DNA from: Clostridiales bacterium UBA1234
GTDB lineage: Bacteria; Bacillota; Clostridia; TANB77; UBA1234
DNA length: 64,000 bases
Reading direction: 5' to 3'
Assembly: GCA_002308995.1 (NCBI GenBank)
Contig: DBWQ01000009.1
Span: 1-64,000 of the forward strand
Part shown: positions 40,909 through 49,226 of the stretch, one piece after another
How positions within the stretch are numbered: position 1 is the first letter of the stretch
Layout: every line of letters starts with the position of its first letter
The notes under the pieces: generated by a model
What the model saw: the letters and a program-made list of their open reading frames with translations, nothing else
Told to the model about the DNA's origin: nothing
Databases searched by the model: none
Position numbers and translations under genes: made by a program

Positions 40909-42858
40909 GTGAAAACAAAAGTAATTTTTGTAGTATTGGCAATTATCATTTTGATGGGTACTTTGGTAGGCTGCAATCATCGTTCAAAAGAAGAGGAATC
41001 TGTGAAACAAGTGAAAGTTGAAAAAATGACTACGCCAGTGGAAGGTACTTGGCAAGGTGAGGTAACTTTCCCAGATTGGAAAGGTTATGTGGATGATACG
41101 CTTGCCATGAATAGTATGTATAGTTTTGATGGAAGAAAAGGACAGGGAACCATTTATTTAACTGTGGAACCTGAAGTAGAAAGCTTTGATTTGTTTATCA
41201 ATCATGTGAAGGTAGATACGAAGGACATGAATGATGGCACTTTTCAAATTGACATGAAAGCGCTTACAAAAACAGGAATGAATACGGTGCAAGTAAGCAA
41301 TATTACTCCAACTAGTCTAGAAAAAGCAATTACATTAAAAGTACCTTATCCAACTGTTCAAGAAGGCACCTTAGAAGAAGTGGGGCTTAGCCAAAAGCCG
41401 TTGGAATTAATTAATAACATTATTACTACTGACGTTCAATATGGTTTCACAAGTGCACAACTTGCAGTGGTGAAAGACGGAAAGCTCGTGTATCAAAATG
41501 CATGGGGCAATGTAAATGCCTATACCAAAGAGGGGAAAAGAATAGAAAATGGCACGAAAGTAACCAATGATACGCTTTATGATTTAGCGTCTAACACCAA
41601 AATGTATGCAGTGGCTTATGGGATACAGTATTTGATGGATCAAGGAAAAATGAAACTAGAAGATACCATTGTAGATATTATGGGGAGTGAATTTGTGGAT
41701 AACACCATAGAAATTAAGTATTCATCGTGGGGAGAAAAATATCCAGGACTTTCACAAATCAAAGAATGGAAATCTAAAATTACCGTCAAAGATGTGCTAA
41801 TGCACCAAGCAGGTTTCCCAGATAGCGGACATTACCACAACCAAAAATTTGATGTGGTAAATCAAAAATTAGATGCTAGTATAGATAATTTGCTGTTTGT
41901 TGAAGATGCAACGAAAGAAAAAACACTAAGCGAAGGTATTTTTAAAACACCTCTGATTTATGAGCCAAGAACAAAAACGCTTTATTCCGATATAGATTAT
42001 ATGCTATTAGGTATGGTTATTGAAAAAATTACCCAAAAAGATTTAAACACCTTCTTAAAAGAAACTTATTGGGAGCCAATGGGCTTAACGCATATTACTT
42101 ATAATCCACTTCAAAATGGCTTTGCCAAAGAAGACTGTGCAGCAACGGAGCTAAATGGCAACACGAGAGATGGTTTAGTGGATTTCCCACACATACGTAA
42201 AGATACTATTCAAGGAGAGGTACATGATGAAGAAGCGTATTACATGATGGAAGGCATTTCCGGCCATGCAGGACTATTTGCCAGTGCAACGGACCTTGCA
42301 AAACTTGCCTCTGTCATGCTAACAGGAGGCTATGGAAATCATAAATTCTTTAGCAAAAATATCCGTGATTTATTCATCGCTCCACAAAGTAGTAGTGCAA
42401 TTAGTTACGGCATTGGTTGGTGGCGAGAAGCGGATGATAAACGTGTATGGTATTTTGGCACACAGGCACCAGAAAGTACGGTGGGGCATCAAGGCTGGAC
42501 AGGTACACTAACAATGATAGATTTTGAAAACAACATGGTGGTGGTATACTTAACAAATGCAATTAACACACCAATTGCCGATACCTCTAGTATAGATACT
42601 GCCAATGATTTTAGTGGCAGATATTACACATCTTCTACCTTAGGCTTTGTACCACAAATCATCTATATGGGGCTTGATACTGACGAAAAAGAACTAGATA
42701 AAGCTCTAGCATCGCTGATAAAAGATATGGTAGCGGAGAAACAAAAACATGTAATAGGAAAAGAAAAGAATCGAGAAGTGCCATTCCCAGAAGAACACGC
42801 CATTAAGAAAGCAAAAAAGGCACTAGAAGATGTGAAAGAAAAATGGAACACATGGTGA
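40909..42858 (+). CDS. PBP4B-type serine hydrolase, lipoprotein form
   Basis: A 649-residue beta-lactamase-fold protein. The N-terminus (VIFVVLAIIILMGTLVGC) is a lipoprotein signal. A beta domain (about 45-145, WKGYVDDTLAMN) precedes the serine hydrolase domain: SxxK as SNTK (Ser228, Lys231), the Tyr motif as YSDIDY and the KTG-like HQGWTGT. The order and long form match the PBP4B/YfeW group of low-molecular-weight penicillin-binding proteins, which trim peptidoglycan peptides. GTG 40909 is used; an ATG 5 bases upstream is out of frame and stops at once. AGGGGGAG is well spaced. A paralogue without signal lies at 55563-57503. A terminator follows. Confidence 0.88.
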   Translation: MKTKVIFVVLAIIILMGTLVGCNHRSKEEESVKQVKVEKMTTPVEGTWQGEVTFPDWKGYVDDTLAMNSMYSFDGRKGQGTIYLTVEPEVESFDLFINHVKVDTKDMNDGTFQIDMKALTKTGMNTVQVSNITPTSLEKAITLKVPYPTVQEGTLEEVGLSQKPLELINNIITTDVQYGFTSAQLAVVKDGKLVYQNAWGNVNAYTKEGKRIENGTKVTNDTLYDLASNTKMYAVAYGIQYLMDQGKMKLEDTIVDIMGSEFVDNTIEIKYSSWGEKYPGLSQIKEWKSKITVKDVLMHQAGFPDSGHYHNQKFDVVNQKLDASIDNLLFVEDATKEKTLSEGIFKTPLIYEPRTKTLYSDIDYMLLGMVIEKITQKDLNTFLKETYWEPMGLTHITYNPLQNGFAKEDCAATELNGNTRDGLVDFPHIRKDTIQGEVHDEEAYYMMEGISGHAGLFASATDLAKLASVMLTGGYGNHKFFSKNIRDLFIAPQSSSAISYGIGWWREADDKRVWYFGTQAPESTVGHQGWTGTLTMIDFENNMVVVYLTNAINTPIADTSSIDTANDFSGRYYTSSTLGFVPQIIYMGLDTDEKELDKALASLIKDMVAEKQKHVIGKEKNREVPFPEEHAIKKAKKALEDVKEKWNTW

Positions 42859-42906
42859 GATTTAATCTTAAAGGAATATGAAGTAACCGGAGAATGTGAA
42901 GAGTAA

Positions 42907-42936
42907 AAAAAGGAGAGCATAGTAGCTCTCCTTTTT
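42907..42936. terminator. Bidirectional terminator
   Basis: A perfect 12-bp stem AAAAAGGAGAGC/GCTCTCCTTTTT (42907-42918, 42925-42936), used by the PBP4B gene (+) and the lipoprotein gene (-). Confidence 0.9.
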
Positions 42937-42948
42937 GTGCCTTTATCA

Positions 42949-43503
42949 TTACCAACCAGTACCAAAAGCATCTAATGTATAGCCATTTTCACCAGTTCTG
43001 GCAATTCCAAGGTTGTATTTATTTCTAATCCATTGACCATCAATTTCGCCAGTAGCAGCGGTGAATTGATTTAAATCCTCTACTCCTTCTGCAATTCTTA
43101 AATCATAACTTGCTTCAAAAACAATGTCGCCTTCATTAATTTGATGATCTTTGATGGCTTCGTTGGCATCAATTTCTTCTTGTGTATATACTTTGATGTT
43201 GGTTGGAACCACTTCTTCTACAACACCTGGAAAATTATCTTTAAAGTGTTGCTCTAAAACAAGAACTACCATACCTTCATCGGTGTTGCCAACGCCCACC
43301 TGCTCTTCGGTTGTTTCAGTAGTTTCTTCAGTCACCTCTGCTTGTTCCTCTGGAGTTGTTTCTGGAGCTGTTTGTTCGGTTGTAGTTGTTTGTGTGTTTG
43401 TTTCTACAGGAGCTGGAGTAGGACCATTTACCTCTTTCTTACCACAAGCAGCAAGTGAAAAAACAGAAACAACAGCCAAAATACCAATTACAAATTTTTT
43501 CAT
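42949..43503 (-). CDS. Lipoprotein with Thr/Glu-rich spacer
   Basis: A 184-residue lipoprotein. MKKFVIGILAVVSVFSLAAC ends in lipobox LAAC. About 50 residues rich in T, E and P follow (TNTQTTTTEQTAPETTPEEQ), then a 110-residue domain (FKDNFPGVVEEVVPTNIKVYTQEEIDANEAI, EGDIVFEASYDLRIAEG, IRNKYNLGIARTGENGY). I do not recognise the domain. The layout parallels the lipoproteins at 38934 and 57564, which look like one export style rather than homologues. AGGAGGTTTTAAAT precedes the ATG on the minus strand, and a TTGACA promoter lies further upstream. Confidence 0.8.
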   Translation of the reverse strand: MKKFVIGILAVVSVFSLAACGKKEVNGPTPAPVETNTQTTTTEQTAPETTPEEQAEVTEETTETTEEQVGVGNTDEGMVVLVLEQHFKDNFPGVVEEVVPTNIKVYTQEEIDANEAIKDHQINEGDIVFEASYDLRIAEGVEDLNQFTAATGEIDGQWIRNKYNLGIARTGENGYTLDAFGTGW

Positions 43504-43542
43504 ATTTAAAACCTCCTCTTAATTTTAAACTGCACTCTTTAA

Positions 43543-43571
43543 ACGATAGCACTTTTCCATCGATTTGTCAA
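43543..43571 (-). promoter_or_regulatory. Promoter of the minus-strand lipoprotein gene
   Basis: Minus strand: perfect TTGACA (43571-43566), a 17-base spacer and TATCGT (43548-43543). Confidence 0.7.
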
Positions 43572-43578
43572 AAAAATA

Positions 43579-43607
43579 TTGAAAAAAACGCATAGTATCG
43601 ATACAAT
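43579..43607 (+). promoter_or_regulatory. Promoter of the DUF1963 gene
   Basis: TTGAAA (43579-43584), a 17-base spacer and TACAAT (43602-43607). It is divergent from the lipoprotein promoter. Confidence 0.65.
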
Positions 43608-43654
43608 AATGTTGAGATAGTTTAGAGTATTACAAATAGGTAGGAGGCATTGAT

Positions 43655-44428
43655 ATGCTAGAAAAAAGGTTAGAAGATGTATTATATCGATTTCAAGAAG
43701 AGACCAAAAAAAATTGCGTTTCCATGGAAATAGAAGAGGGAAAACCAGATATCGAAGATACCAAACTTGGTGGGTTACCATGTTTGCCGAGAAGAGAAAG
43801 CTATCCGCATGACCATTTGGGGAGAGAAATGCCACTATTAATTCAAATCAATTTTTCTCAATTCCATCTAGAAAATTACCCAGAAAAAGGATTACTACAA
43901 ATCTACATGGGACGAGAACTTAATTATCCTACCGATTACAAAATCCGTTATTACGAGGACGTGCCACTTCTTCGTAATGATCAATTACAAGAAATCACAG
44001 AATTAGAATACTTTGTGGTACAAAGAGAATATAGACTTCGCTTATACGAAACACAAACCTATATGTCACTGGGAGACTACCGCTTTGAACAAACCTTTTC
44101 AGAAATATTTAATGACAGATATGGCACCAATATTAGTAGCATTTGGGATATAGATACTATTTTAAGAGACAAAAACGCTTCTGAAGAATTCTTAGCAGCA
44201 CTCAAAATTCAACCAGGCTTAATAGGAGGTTATGCCGACTTTACCCAAGAAGATCCAAGAAATCAAATGCAAAATCCACCCAAAGAGTGCCTTGTTAAAA
44301 TCGATAGCCAAATGGACGAGAAAAAAATACACATCGGAGACGCCGGCATCATCTCTGTCGTCATCTCAGAAGAGGACATCAAAAAGAGAAACTTTACCAA
44401 AGCAAAACTTGAGTGGGACTGCTTGTAA
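43655..44428 (+). CDS. DUF1963 (YwqG-like) protein
   Basis: A 257-residue cytoplasmic protein of the DUF1963/YwqG family. Signatures are LGGLPCLPRRESYP, MPLLIQINFSQF, GLLQIYMG and the C-terminal IHIGDAGIISVVISEEDIKKRNFTKAKLEWDCL. The family is widespread, often linked to immunity or SMI1/KNR4-like contexts, but its activity is unknown. TAGGAGG precedes the ATG at 43655. Immediately after the stop a repeat element begins, so the 3' end of the transcript lies in that repeat. Confidence 0.87.
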   Translation: MLEKRLEDVLYRFQEETKKNCVSMEIEEGKPDIEDTKLGGLPCLPRRESYPHDHLGREMPLLIQINFSQFHLENYPEKGLLQIYMGRELNYPTDYKIRYYEDVPLLRNDQLQEITELEYFVVQREYRLRLYETQTYMSLGDYRFEQTFSEIFNDRYGTNISSIWDIDTILRDKNASEEFLAALKIQPGLIGGYADFTQEDPRNQMQNPPKECLVKIDSQMDEKKIHIGDAGIISVVISEEDIKKRNFTKAKLEWDCL

Positions 44429-44429
44429 A

Positions 44430-44538
44430 GAGGCCAAGAGCGGCCGAGAGGGACGCTCGATTTTGGTCGCACCACCCTAACGCAACCCCTTCTCGCACAA
44501 GGACTTTCAAAACACGTTAGCGACCAAAAGGGACAGAC
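44430..44538. repeat. Dispersed palindromic repeat, copy 1
   Basis: About 109 bases sharing GAGGCC, GAGGGACGCTC, TTTTGGTCGC, CCTTCTC and GACCAAAAGGGACAGAC, in the same order, with the copy at 48580-48681. TTTTGGTCGC (44461-44470) and GCGACCAAAA (44520-44529) are a perfect 10-bp inverted repeat, so the element can fold on itself. It resembles a REP/MITE-type element and is GC-richer than its surroundings. Confidence 0.65.
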
Positions 44539-44601
44539 GTTGTGAAACGCTTCTGCGAGAACTATTTGAAAATTGAAAAAACAAGAAAAAAGGGGATAAA
44601 A

Positions 44602-45015
44602 ATGACTTCTATATTACTACTGTTGTCAGGTATTTTTTATGCGGTTCTTTGCATTTTTAGCATTGTAACTGGTATTATCTATATGACAGGAAAGAAAGAA
44701 CTAAATCCGATAGAGTTATCTGATAGCTTTATGCAAAGGTTATCAGACGAAGAAAAGAAAAAAGCGTTTACCAAGAAAATGGGATTGGTTACGTTTATTG
44801 TGGGAGTAGCTCAAGGGATTACATCGTTTGCTATTTTGAAAGCAGGGACGAAGGCATTTTACGGAATTGCGTTAGGATTTACCATTTTTTCAATTGCTTC
44901 TGTTTCAGTAAAATTAAAAGGAAAGGTAAATGCATTTCCTATCATCAAATTTGTCTTTTATATGGCGATTTTAGTGATTCTTTTATTAGCACGAACGAGA
45001 GCGTTGTTCTTTTAA
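44602..45015 (+). CDS. Small membrane protein (DUF3784-like)
   Basis: A 137-residue protein with four hydrophobic segments (about 3-27, 62-82, 86-106, 114-134). The order, and the phrase DEEKKKAFTKKMG between helices 1 and 2, resembles the clostridial DUF3784-type four-helix proteins, but this is a weak match. ATG 44602 follows AAAAGGGGATAAA; the earlier in-frame ATG 44542 lies at the edge of the repeat and is rejected. The next gene follows after 24 bases. Confidence 0.65.
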   Translation: MTSILLLLSGIFYAVLCIFSIVTGIIYMTGKKELNPIELSDSFMQRLSDEEKKKAFTKKMGLVTFIVGVAQGITSFAILKAGTKAFYGIALGFTIFSIASVSVKLKGKVNAFPIIKFVFYMAILVILLLARTRALFF

Positions 45016-45039
45016 AATAGGAGAATGAAGGAGGTTTTT

Positions 45040-45438
45040 ATGGGATTATTGGATGATTTAAAAAATTTGGGAAAAGATGTGTTGGATGGGCTTCAAACGA
45101 TTTCAAAGGATGTGGCAGGAGAAGTATCTAAAATGGAGGAAAACAGACGTGCAGAAGTGGAAAAATCAAAAATTCTTCCAGAAAAATATGAGAGTTTTCC
45201 TCAATTTATGAAAACATATTCTAGCATGGAAGAGAAGAAGACTTTTCAGTATCAAAGATGTACGATGGATTTTTACGGCGTGACAGAACAAGAGATAAAA
45301 GACTATCGTAACCAAATTTGGGAAGCAGGGTACATACAAAGTACGAATGTGCGTTATGATAAAGATAATACGTACATTATTGTGGATTATCATGAAGCAA
45401 GTCAAAAGTTAAATTTAGTATTTCATATTAAAAAATAA
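45040..45438 (+). CDS. Small unknown protein with N-terminal amphipathic helix
   Basis: A 132-residue soluble protein. Residues 1-40 are an amphipathic helix (LLDDLKNLGKDVLDGLQTISKDVAGEVSK). The rest is a small alpha/beta domain (FYGVTEQEIKDYRNQIWEAGY, then NTYIIVDYHEASQKLNLVFHI). I do not recognise it. AAGGAGG at 45028-45034 is 5 bases before ATG 45040, so that start is used. The gene follows the membrane protein closely and may form a pair with it. Confidence 0.65.
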   Translation: MGLLDDLKNLGKDVLDGLQTISKDVAGEVSKMEENRRAEVEKSKILPEKYESFPQFMKTYSSMEEKKTFQYQRCTMDFYGVTEQEIKDYRNQIWEAGYIQSTNVRYDKDNTYIIVDYHEASQKLNLVFHIKK

Positions 45439-45467
45439 AAGCGTCTTATTGATGAAGGGGTATAAAA

Positions 45468-46526
45468 ATGAATTTGAGCTTTCAAAACTATATTGTGCAA
45501 TTGATACATAGTTTGCCGCTTTGTATCATCTCTGTTTTGATGATTGCAGTGATTTTAGTAAATGGTTGGACGGATGCGCCCAATGCGATTGCTACATGCG
45601 TATCCACAAGAAGTATCAAGCCGAAAAAAGCCATTATGATGGCAGCGATTTGCAACTTCTTAGGGGTACTGGTCATGACGCTGTTAAGTGCCCATGTTGC
45701 CGAAACGCTATTTCGTATTGCCAATTTTGGCAATAACTCACAAAGTGCGTTGATTGCGCTTTGCTCAGGACTTTTTGCAATTGTGATTTGGGCTGTACTT
45801 GCTTGGCTGTTTGGAATTCCAACCAGCGAAAGTCATGCGTTAATTGCAGGAATCTCGGGGGCAGCAATTGCACTACAGCATGGCTTTTCTGGCATTAGCA
45901 TAGCGGAGTGGAAAAAAGTATTATTTGGACTTGTTTTATCCGTTGTTTTGGGATTCGTTTTTGGATATATCATTACGAGAGTGATTCAAATGATATGTAG
46001 AAGAATGGATCGCAGGAGAACGCTTCCTGTGTTTAAAAAATTGCAAGTATTCAGTGGTGGCGCGATGGCATTCATGCATGGAGCACAGGATGGCCAAAAG
46101 TTTATGGGTATCTTTTTGTTGGGAGTAGCTCTTGCAGGTGGAAGCATGAGTGCAGGAAGTGTTGAAATTCCATTTTGGTTAATGCTTTTATGCTCAGTGG
46201 TAATGTCTCTTGGTACATCCATTGGAGGCTATAAAATCATCAAAACTGTGGGAATGAAAATGGTAAAACTAGAGCCGTATGAAGGAACTTCAGCCGATTT
46301 GGGAAGTGCACTATGTTTATTGTTTGCAACAATGTTTGGTATTCCTGTTAGTACCACACAAGTGAAAACAACGGCAATTATGGGAGTGGGAGCCTCTAAA
46401 AGGCTTTCTAATGTAAATTGGGACATTGTAAAAAATATGGGACTTGCATGGGTGATTACCTTCCCAGCATGTGGAATCTTAAGCTTCTTACTAACGAGTA
46501 GTTTTATGAAAATTTTTAGTATATAG
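45468..46526 (+). CDS. PiT-type inorganic phosphate transporter
   Basis: A 352-residue integral membrane protein of the PHO4/PiT family. Ten or so helices carry the duplicated family motif: NGWTDAPNAIATCVSTRSIKP in the first half and GAQDGQKFMG plus GIPVSTTQVKTTAIMGVG in the second. It imports phosphate with protons or sodium. GAAGGGG lies 9 bases before the ATG. The DUF47 gene follows after 12 bases, the classic pair in which the PhoU-like partner controls the transporter. There is no sign of a Pho box. Confidence 0.93.
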   Translation: MNLSFQNYIVQLIHSLPLCIISVLMIAVILVNGWTDAPNAIATCVSTRSIKPKKAIMMAAICNFLGVLVMTLLSAHVAETLFRIANFGNNSQSALIALCSGLFAIVIWAVLAWLFGIPTSESHALIAGISGAAIALQHGFSGISIAEWKKVLFGLVLSVVLGFVFGYIITRVIQMICRRMDRRRTLPVFKKLQVFSGGAMAFMHGAQDGQKFMGIFLLGVALAGGSMSAGSVEIPFWLMLLCSVVMSLGTSIGGYKIIKTVGMKMVKLEPYEGTSADLGSALCLLFATMFGIPVSTTQVKTTAIMGVGASKRLSNVNWDIVKNMGLAWVITFPACGILSFLLTSSFMKIFSI

Positions 46527-46538
46527 GAGAGAAAAACG

Positions 46539-47159
46539 ATGAAAAACGAAGGACTAAATTATTATGATGAATTTATCAAAAATGCAGAGATTGCGCTAGA
46601 AATGGCGAGAATTTTAAAGGAGTACACGGCTTCTTTTGATTATCAAAAGTCAATTGAAATTGAAGAAAAGGTGCATAAGCTAGAAAACGATGCGGATAAA
46701 AACTTACATCGCACCCTAAACTTTTTAATCAAAGATTTTTTGCCACCATTTGAACGAGAGGATATTGTGATGCTTGCTAACAAAATGGATGATACGATTG
46801 ATGAAATTGACGAAATAGTGATTGATTTAGATATTTTAAATGTGACAACGCTTCGACAAGACTTTCCAGATTTTATTGAGCTAATCTATCAGACCAGTTT
46901 AAAGCTAAAAGATATGATGGATTCTTTTAAAACAGCTAAAAAATATGAGGATGTCAAATCTCTTATTGTGGATATTAATGCCATGGAGGAATCAGGGGAT
47001 AGGTTATATGCGAGTGCCATTCGTAAATTATACCAGACAGAACAAAATGCCATTGAAATATCAAAGTGGCATACCATTTATAATAACTTAGAGTCTTGTG
47101 TAGACATGTGTGAGGATATAGCTAATTGCGTGGATGAGATTTTATTGAAGAATTCATAA
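46539..47159 (+). CDS. DUF47 (PhoU-like) regulator of the PiT transporter
   Basis: A 206-residue, almost entirely helical cytoplasmic protein. The DUF47 pattern is present: EIEEKVHKLENDADKNLHRTL (a metal-binding helix), FEREDIVMLANKMDDTIDEIDE and WHTIYNNLESCVDMCEDIANCVDEIL. Members form PhoU-like three-helix bundles and accompany PiT genes. TAGGAGAG precedes the ATG. The gene ends one base before the strong shared terminator. Confidence 0.92.
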   Translation: MKNEGLNYYDEFIKNAEIALEMARILKEYTASFDYQKSIEIEEKVHKLENDADKNLHRTLNFLIKDFLPPFEREDIVMLANKMDDTIDEIDEIVIDLDILNVTTLRQDFPDFIELIYQTSLKLKDMMDSFKTAKKYEDVKSLIVDINAMEESGDRLYASAIRKLYQTEQNAIEISKWHTIYNNLESCVDMCEDIANCVDEILLKNS

Positions 47160-47160
47160 A

Positions 47161-47195
47161 AAAATAGGAAACATGTTTTGCATGTTTCCTATTTT
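47161..47195. terminator. Bidirectional terminator overlapping the reverse transcriptase stop
   Basis: A perfect 15-bp stem (47161-47175 with 47181-47195) and loop TTTTG. It ends the PiT/DUF47 transcript, and on the minus strand its stem contains the stop codon of the reverse transcriptase (47189-47191). Confidence 0.88.
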
Positions 47196-48388
47196 GAATT
47201 TTGTGCATAGTATTCATTTACTAGTGACCTATACCCACATTTTTTGAGCATGTCATAAGGAACTTTTTCATAATTTTTTTTGTTGTGTTTTCCGGTGACT
47301 AAATAGCGTTCTTGTTCTTGTAGGTATTGGTCGATGATTTTTAAACTCTCAGCAGTAGTGATCGTAGGGAAGAACCAGTACTTCCAAGAAAGCTCTTCTT
47401 TTTCAGCTTTCCCAAAAAACTTGCGATTATATTTACGATTCATGGCTTTTAAGGCAATCTCAGGAGTTGAGTTTTTCTTTAACATCCACCTTCTGATGCC
47501 ACGAGCGCTTCTTCGAATTTTTCCTTTAATTTTTCGAAGAGAGTTTTTAGATAAATCAATGGTTTTCTCATGAAACGAAAAGCCTAAAAACTCCCATTCA
47601 TCGGTAGGAGCAAAGAAATATTCTTTTTCGTGGTTTACCTTTAAGTGATATTTTTCTAAAAATTGCATCAGCATTTGCTGGTGCTTTTTTAATTCTTCTT
47701 CGTTATGACAAAACAAAATAATATCATCAGCATAGCGGGCGTATACTACAGGCTGATTCCAAAAGTATTCATCCATTTCTTTAATATAGTAATTGGCTAA
47801 AAATGCAGAAATAGGCGTACCTGCCATCACACCTTTTTGCTCCGTTAAAAGCTCACCATGATAGGTAGCGACATTACTTTGAAGCAAGGAAACAAATAGA
47901 TTGAGGAGCTTCTGGTCAGTAATATCGTATTGTAAATGTGCGATGAGAATAGAGGTGTCAATACTATTAAAGTAGTTGGAAATATCCACTTTATAGCCAT
48001 GCATTTTAGAAATATTTTTAATATTACTGATATTTCTAATTGCGGTTTTCACACTGCTATTTTTACGAAAAGAATAAAGATTTGGCGCAAATAAATAGTC
48101 GTAATCATAAAGCAAATAAGAAAGAAGCTTAAGAGCCATCATTTCGTTTTTAGAAAAGGTATAAACAGTGCGCTTTTTACCAGAATGTCCTTTAGAAATT
48201 AAGTGCTTTTGTGGAATAGAAAAAGAGTAGGTTTCATTGGCGATTTGCGCGCAAATATCCACATACTCTTTTTTTTGAATAAACTCCTCTAACTCTTTTT
48301 TTTCCTTTTGAGGAACAAAATCTTTCTCCATTTTGTAGGCTAAAAATTCATCCCATTTTTCTTTACTCGCAATATCCTCTAAAATCAT
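47189..48388 (-). CDS. Stand-alone reverse transcriptase
   Basis: A 399-residue RNA-dependent DNA polymerase. Motifs in order: NLYSFRKN (RT2, about 103-110), VDISNYFNSID with the first catalytic Asp135, KGVMAGTPISAFLANYY (RT4), YADD at 219-222 with the two remaining Asp, and EWEFLGF (RT7). A basic thumb-like C-terminus (RKIKGKIRRSARGIRRW) and an unfamiliar 100-residue tail follow. There is no maturase or HNH domain and no group II intron RNA, so it is not an intron enzyme. The canonical retron thumb motif is also not evident. It is nearest to the group II-like or 'unknown-group' RTs, several of which are phage-defence enzymes that copy a neighbouring RNA. GGAGG lies 6 bases before the ATG. 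A structured leader and consensus promoter are upstream. Confidence 0.88.
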   Translation of the reverse strand: MILEDIASKEKWDEFLAYKMEKDFVPQKEKKELEEFIQKKEYVDICAQIANETYSFSIPQKHLISKGHSGKKRTVYTFSKNEMMALKLLSYLLYDYDYLFAPNLYSFRKNSSVKTAIRNISNIKNISKMHGYKVDISNYFNSIDTSILIAHLQYDITDQKLLNLFVSLLQSNVATYHGELLTEQKGVMAGTPISAFLANYYIKEMDEYFWNQPVVYARYADDIILFCHNEEELKKHQQMLMQFLEKYHLKVNHEKEYFFAPTDEWEFLGFSFHEKTIDLSKNSLRKIKGKIRRSARGIRRWMLKKNSTPEIALKAMNRKYNRKFFGKAEKEELSWKYWFFPTITTAESLKIIDQYLQEQERYLVTGKHNKKNYEKVPYDMLKKCGYRSLVNEYYAQNSK

Positions 48389-48402
48389 ACATCCTCCATA
48401 AA

Positions 48403-48533
48403 AAGGGGAAAGAACAAATTGAGAATCGATTTATCGATTACGACAAGATCATATATATTACAGCCACCTGCCAGACTATAACACGTAATATACGAAATCC
48501 CACTGCAGATGTTTCAAAAACATCTTTCCCCTT
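48403..48533 (-). ncRNA. 131-nt structured RNA bounded by a perfect inverted repeat, upstream of the RT
   Basis: Minus-strand transcription from the promoter at 48567-48540 should begin near 48533, exactly at AAGGGGAAAG (48533-48524). CTTTCCCCTT (48412-48403), the perfect 10-base complement, lies just before the RT ribosome binding site. Between them are hairpins with arms 48507-48514/48518-48525, 48454-48460/48486-48492 and 48424-48429/48434-48439. The paired ends recall the a1/a2 ends of retron RNAs and the RNAs before some defence RTs. It might simply be a folded 5' UTR. Confidence 0.55.
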
Positions 48534-48539
48534 ACGGCG

Positions 48540-48567
48540 ATTATATCATATTCATCCTCACGGTCAA
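48540..48567 (-). promoter_or_regulatory. Consensus promoter of the RT unit
   Basis: Minus strand: TTGACC (48567-48562), a 16-base spacer and a perfect TATAAT (48545-48540). The -35 touches the edge of the neighbouring repeat element. Confidence 0.75.
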
Positions 48568-48579
48568 GAGCGACCAAGA

Positions 48580-48681
48580 GAGGCCGACCAAGAGGGACGC
48601 TCCTTTTTGGTCGCTAGCCAATTTTCAATTCCTTCTCTCAGAACACTTTCCGGTCCCTCTTTCCGACCAAAAGGGACAGAC
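48580..48681. repeat. Dispersed palindromic repeat, copy 2
   Basis: Partner of 44430-44538: it shares GAGGCC, GAGGGACGCTC, TTTTTGGTCGC, CCTTCTC and GACCAAAAGGGACAGAC. TTTTGGTCG (48605-48613) and CGACCAAAA (48664-48672) are inverted, and AGCGACCAA (48569-48577) also pairs with TTGGTCGCT (48607-48615). It lies directly upstream of the RT promoter. Confidence 0.65.
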
Positions 48682-48716
48682 CTTCCAAACCTCTTGATGC
48701 TCTAGCTTTTTCTTGC

Positions 48717-48745
48717 TTGCTTTTTTAGAGTATTTTTGTTATACT
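48717..48745 (+). promoter_or_regulatory. Promoter of the Nudix genes
   Basis: TTGCTT (48717-48722), a 17-base spacer and TATACT (48740-48745), 32 bases before the first Nudix ATG. Confidence 0.5.
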
Positions 48746-48776
48746 TTCTTTGATTTTATTTTAAGGAGGTGTCGGT

Positions 48777-49226
48777 ATGGGCTACATTAGTGATATTCGT
48801 AAGATGGTGGGACATGCACCGCTGATGTGCTGTGCTGCGGGTGCTCTCATTATGAATGATCAGGGTCAGGTGCTTTTGCAAAGAAGAAGCGATGATGGTC
48901 TCTGGGGGAATCCTGGTGGTTCGATGGATTTAGGTGAGTCGGCTGAGGAGACGCTAAAAAGGGAAATCTTTGAGGAAACGGGTCTTTCTATTACGCATTC
49001 GAAGTTTTTTAAACTGTATAGTGGTAAGGATGGTTATGTGAAATATCCTAATGGTGATGAAGTTTACTATGTGAATGTTATCTACATTGTGGATGGCTTC
49101 GAAGGCACAGTGAAGGTGAATGATGAGGAAAGTCTTGAACTTAAGTTTTTTGATATCGATGCAATTCCTGAAAAGAGGACGGATCTTTTGAGTTTAATTG
49201 TGAGGGATTTGAAAAAAGGGGAGTGA
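48777..49226 (+). CDS. Nudix hydrolase
   Basis: A 149-residue Nudix protein. The Nudix box GGSMDLGESAEETLKREIFEETGL is complete, with the REx2EE metal-binding glutamates. It hydrolyses a nucleoside diphosphate linked to another group; the lack of further motifs leaves ADP-ribose, dNTP or sugar nucleotides open. AAGGAGGT lies 8 bases before the ATG. A second Nudix gene follows after a short terminator-like hairpin that overlaps the stop codon, so the two can be expressed at different levels. Confidence 0.93.
   Translation: MGYISDIRKMVGHAPLMCCAAGALIMNDQGQVLLQRRSDDGLWGNPGGSMDLGESAEETLKREIFEETGLSITHSKFFKLYSGKDGYVKYPNGDEVYYVNVIYIVDGFEGTVKVNDEESLELKFFDIDAIPEKRTDLLSLIVRDLKKGE

Noticed and set aside
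47189..48533. Calling the RT a classical retron
   Set aside because: The VTG-type thumb motif is not in the expected place (the only VTG is near the C-terminus), the protein has the FLGF segment of group II-like RTs, and no msr branching guanosine can be fixed from sequence alone.
47189..48700. Group II intron around the RT
   Set aside because: No maturase domain, no domain V hairpin and no intron ends were visible.
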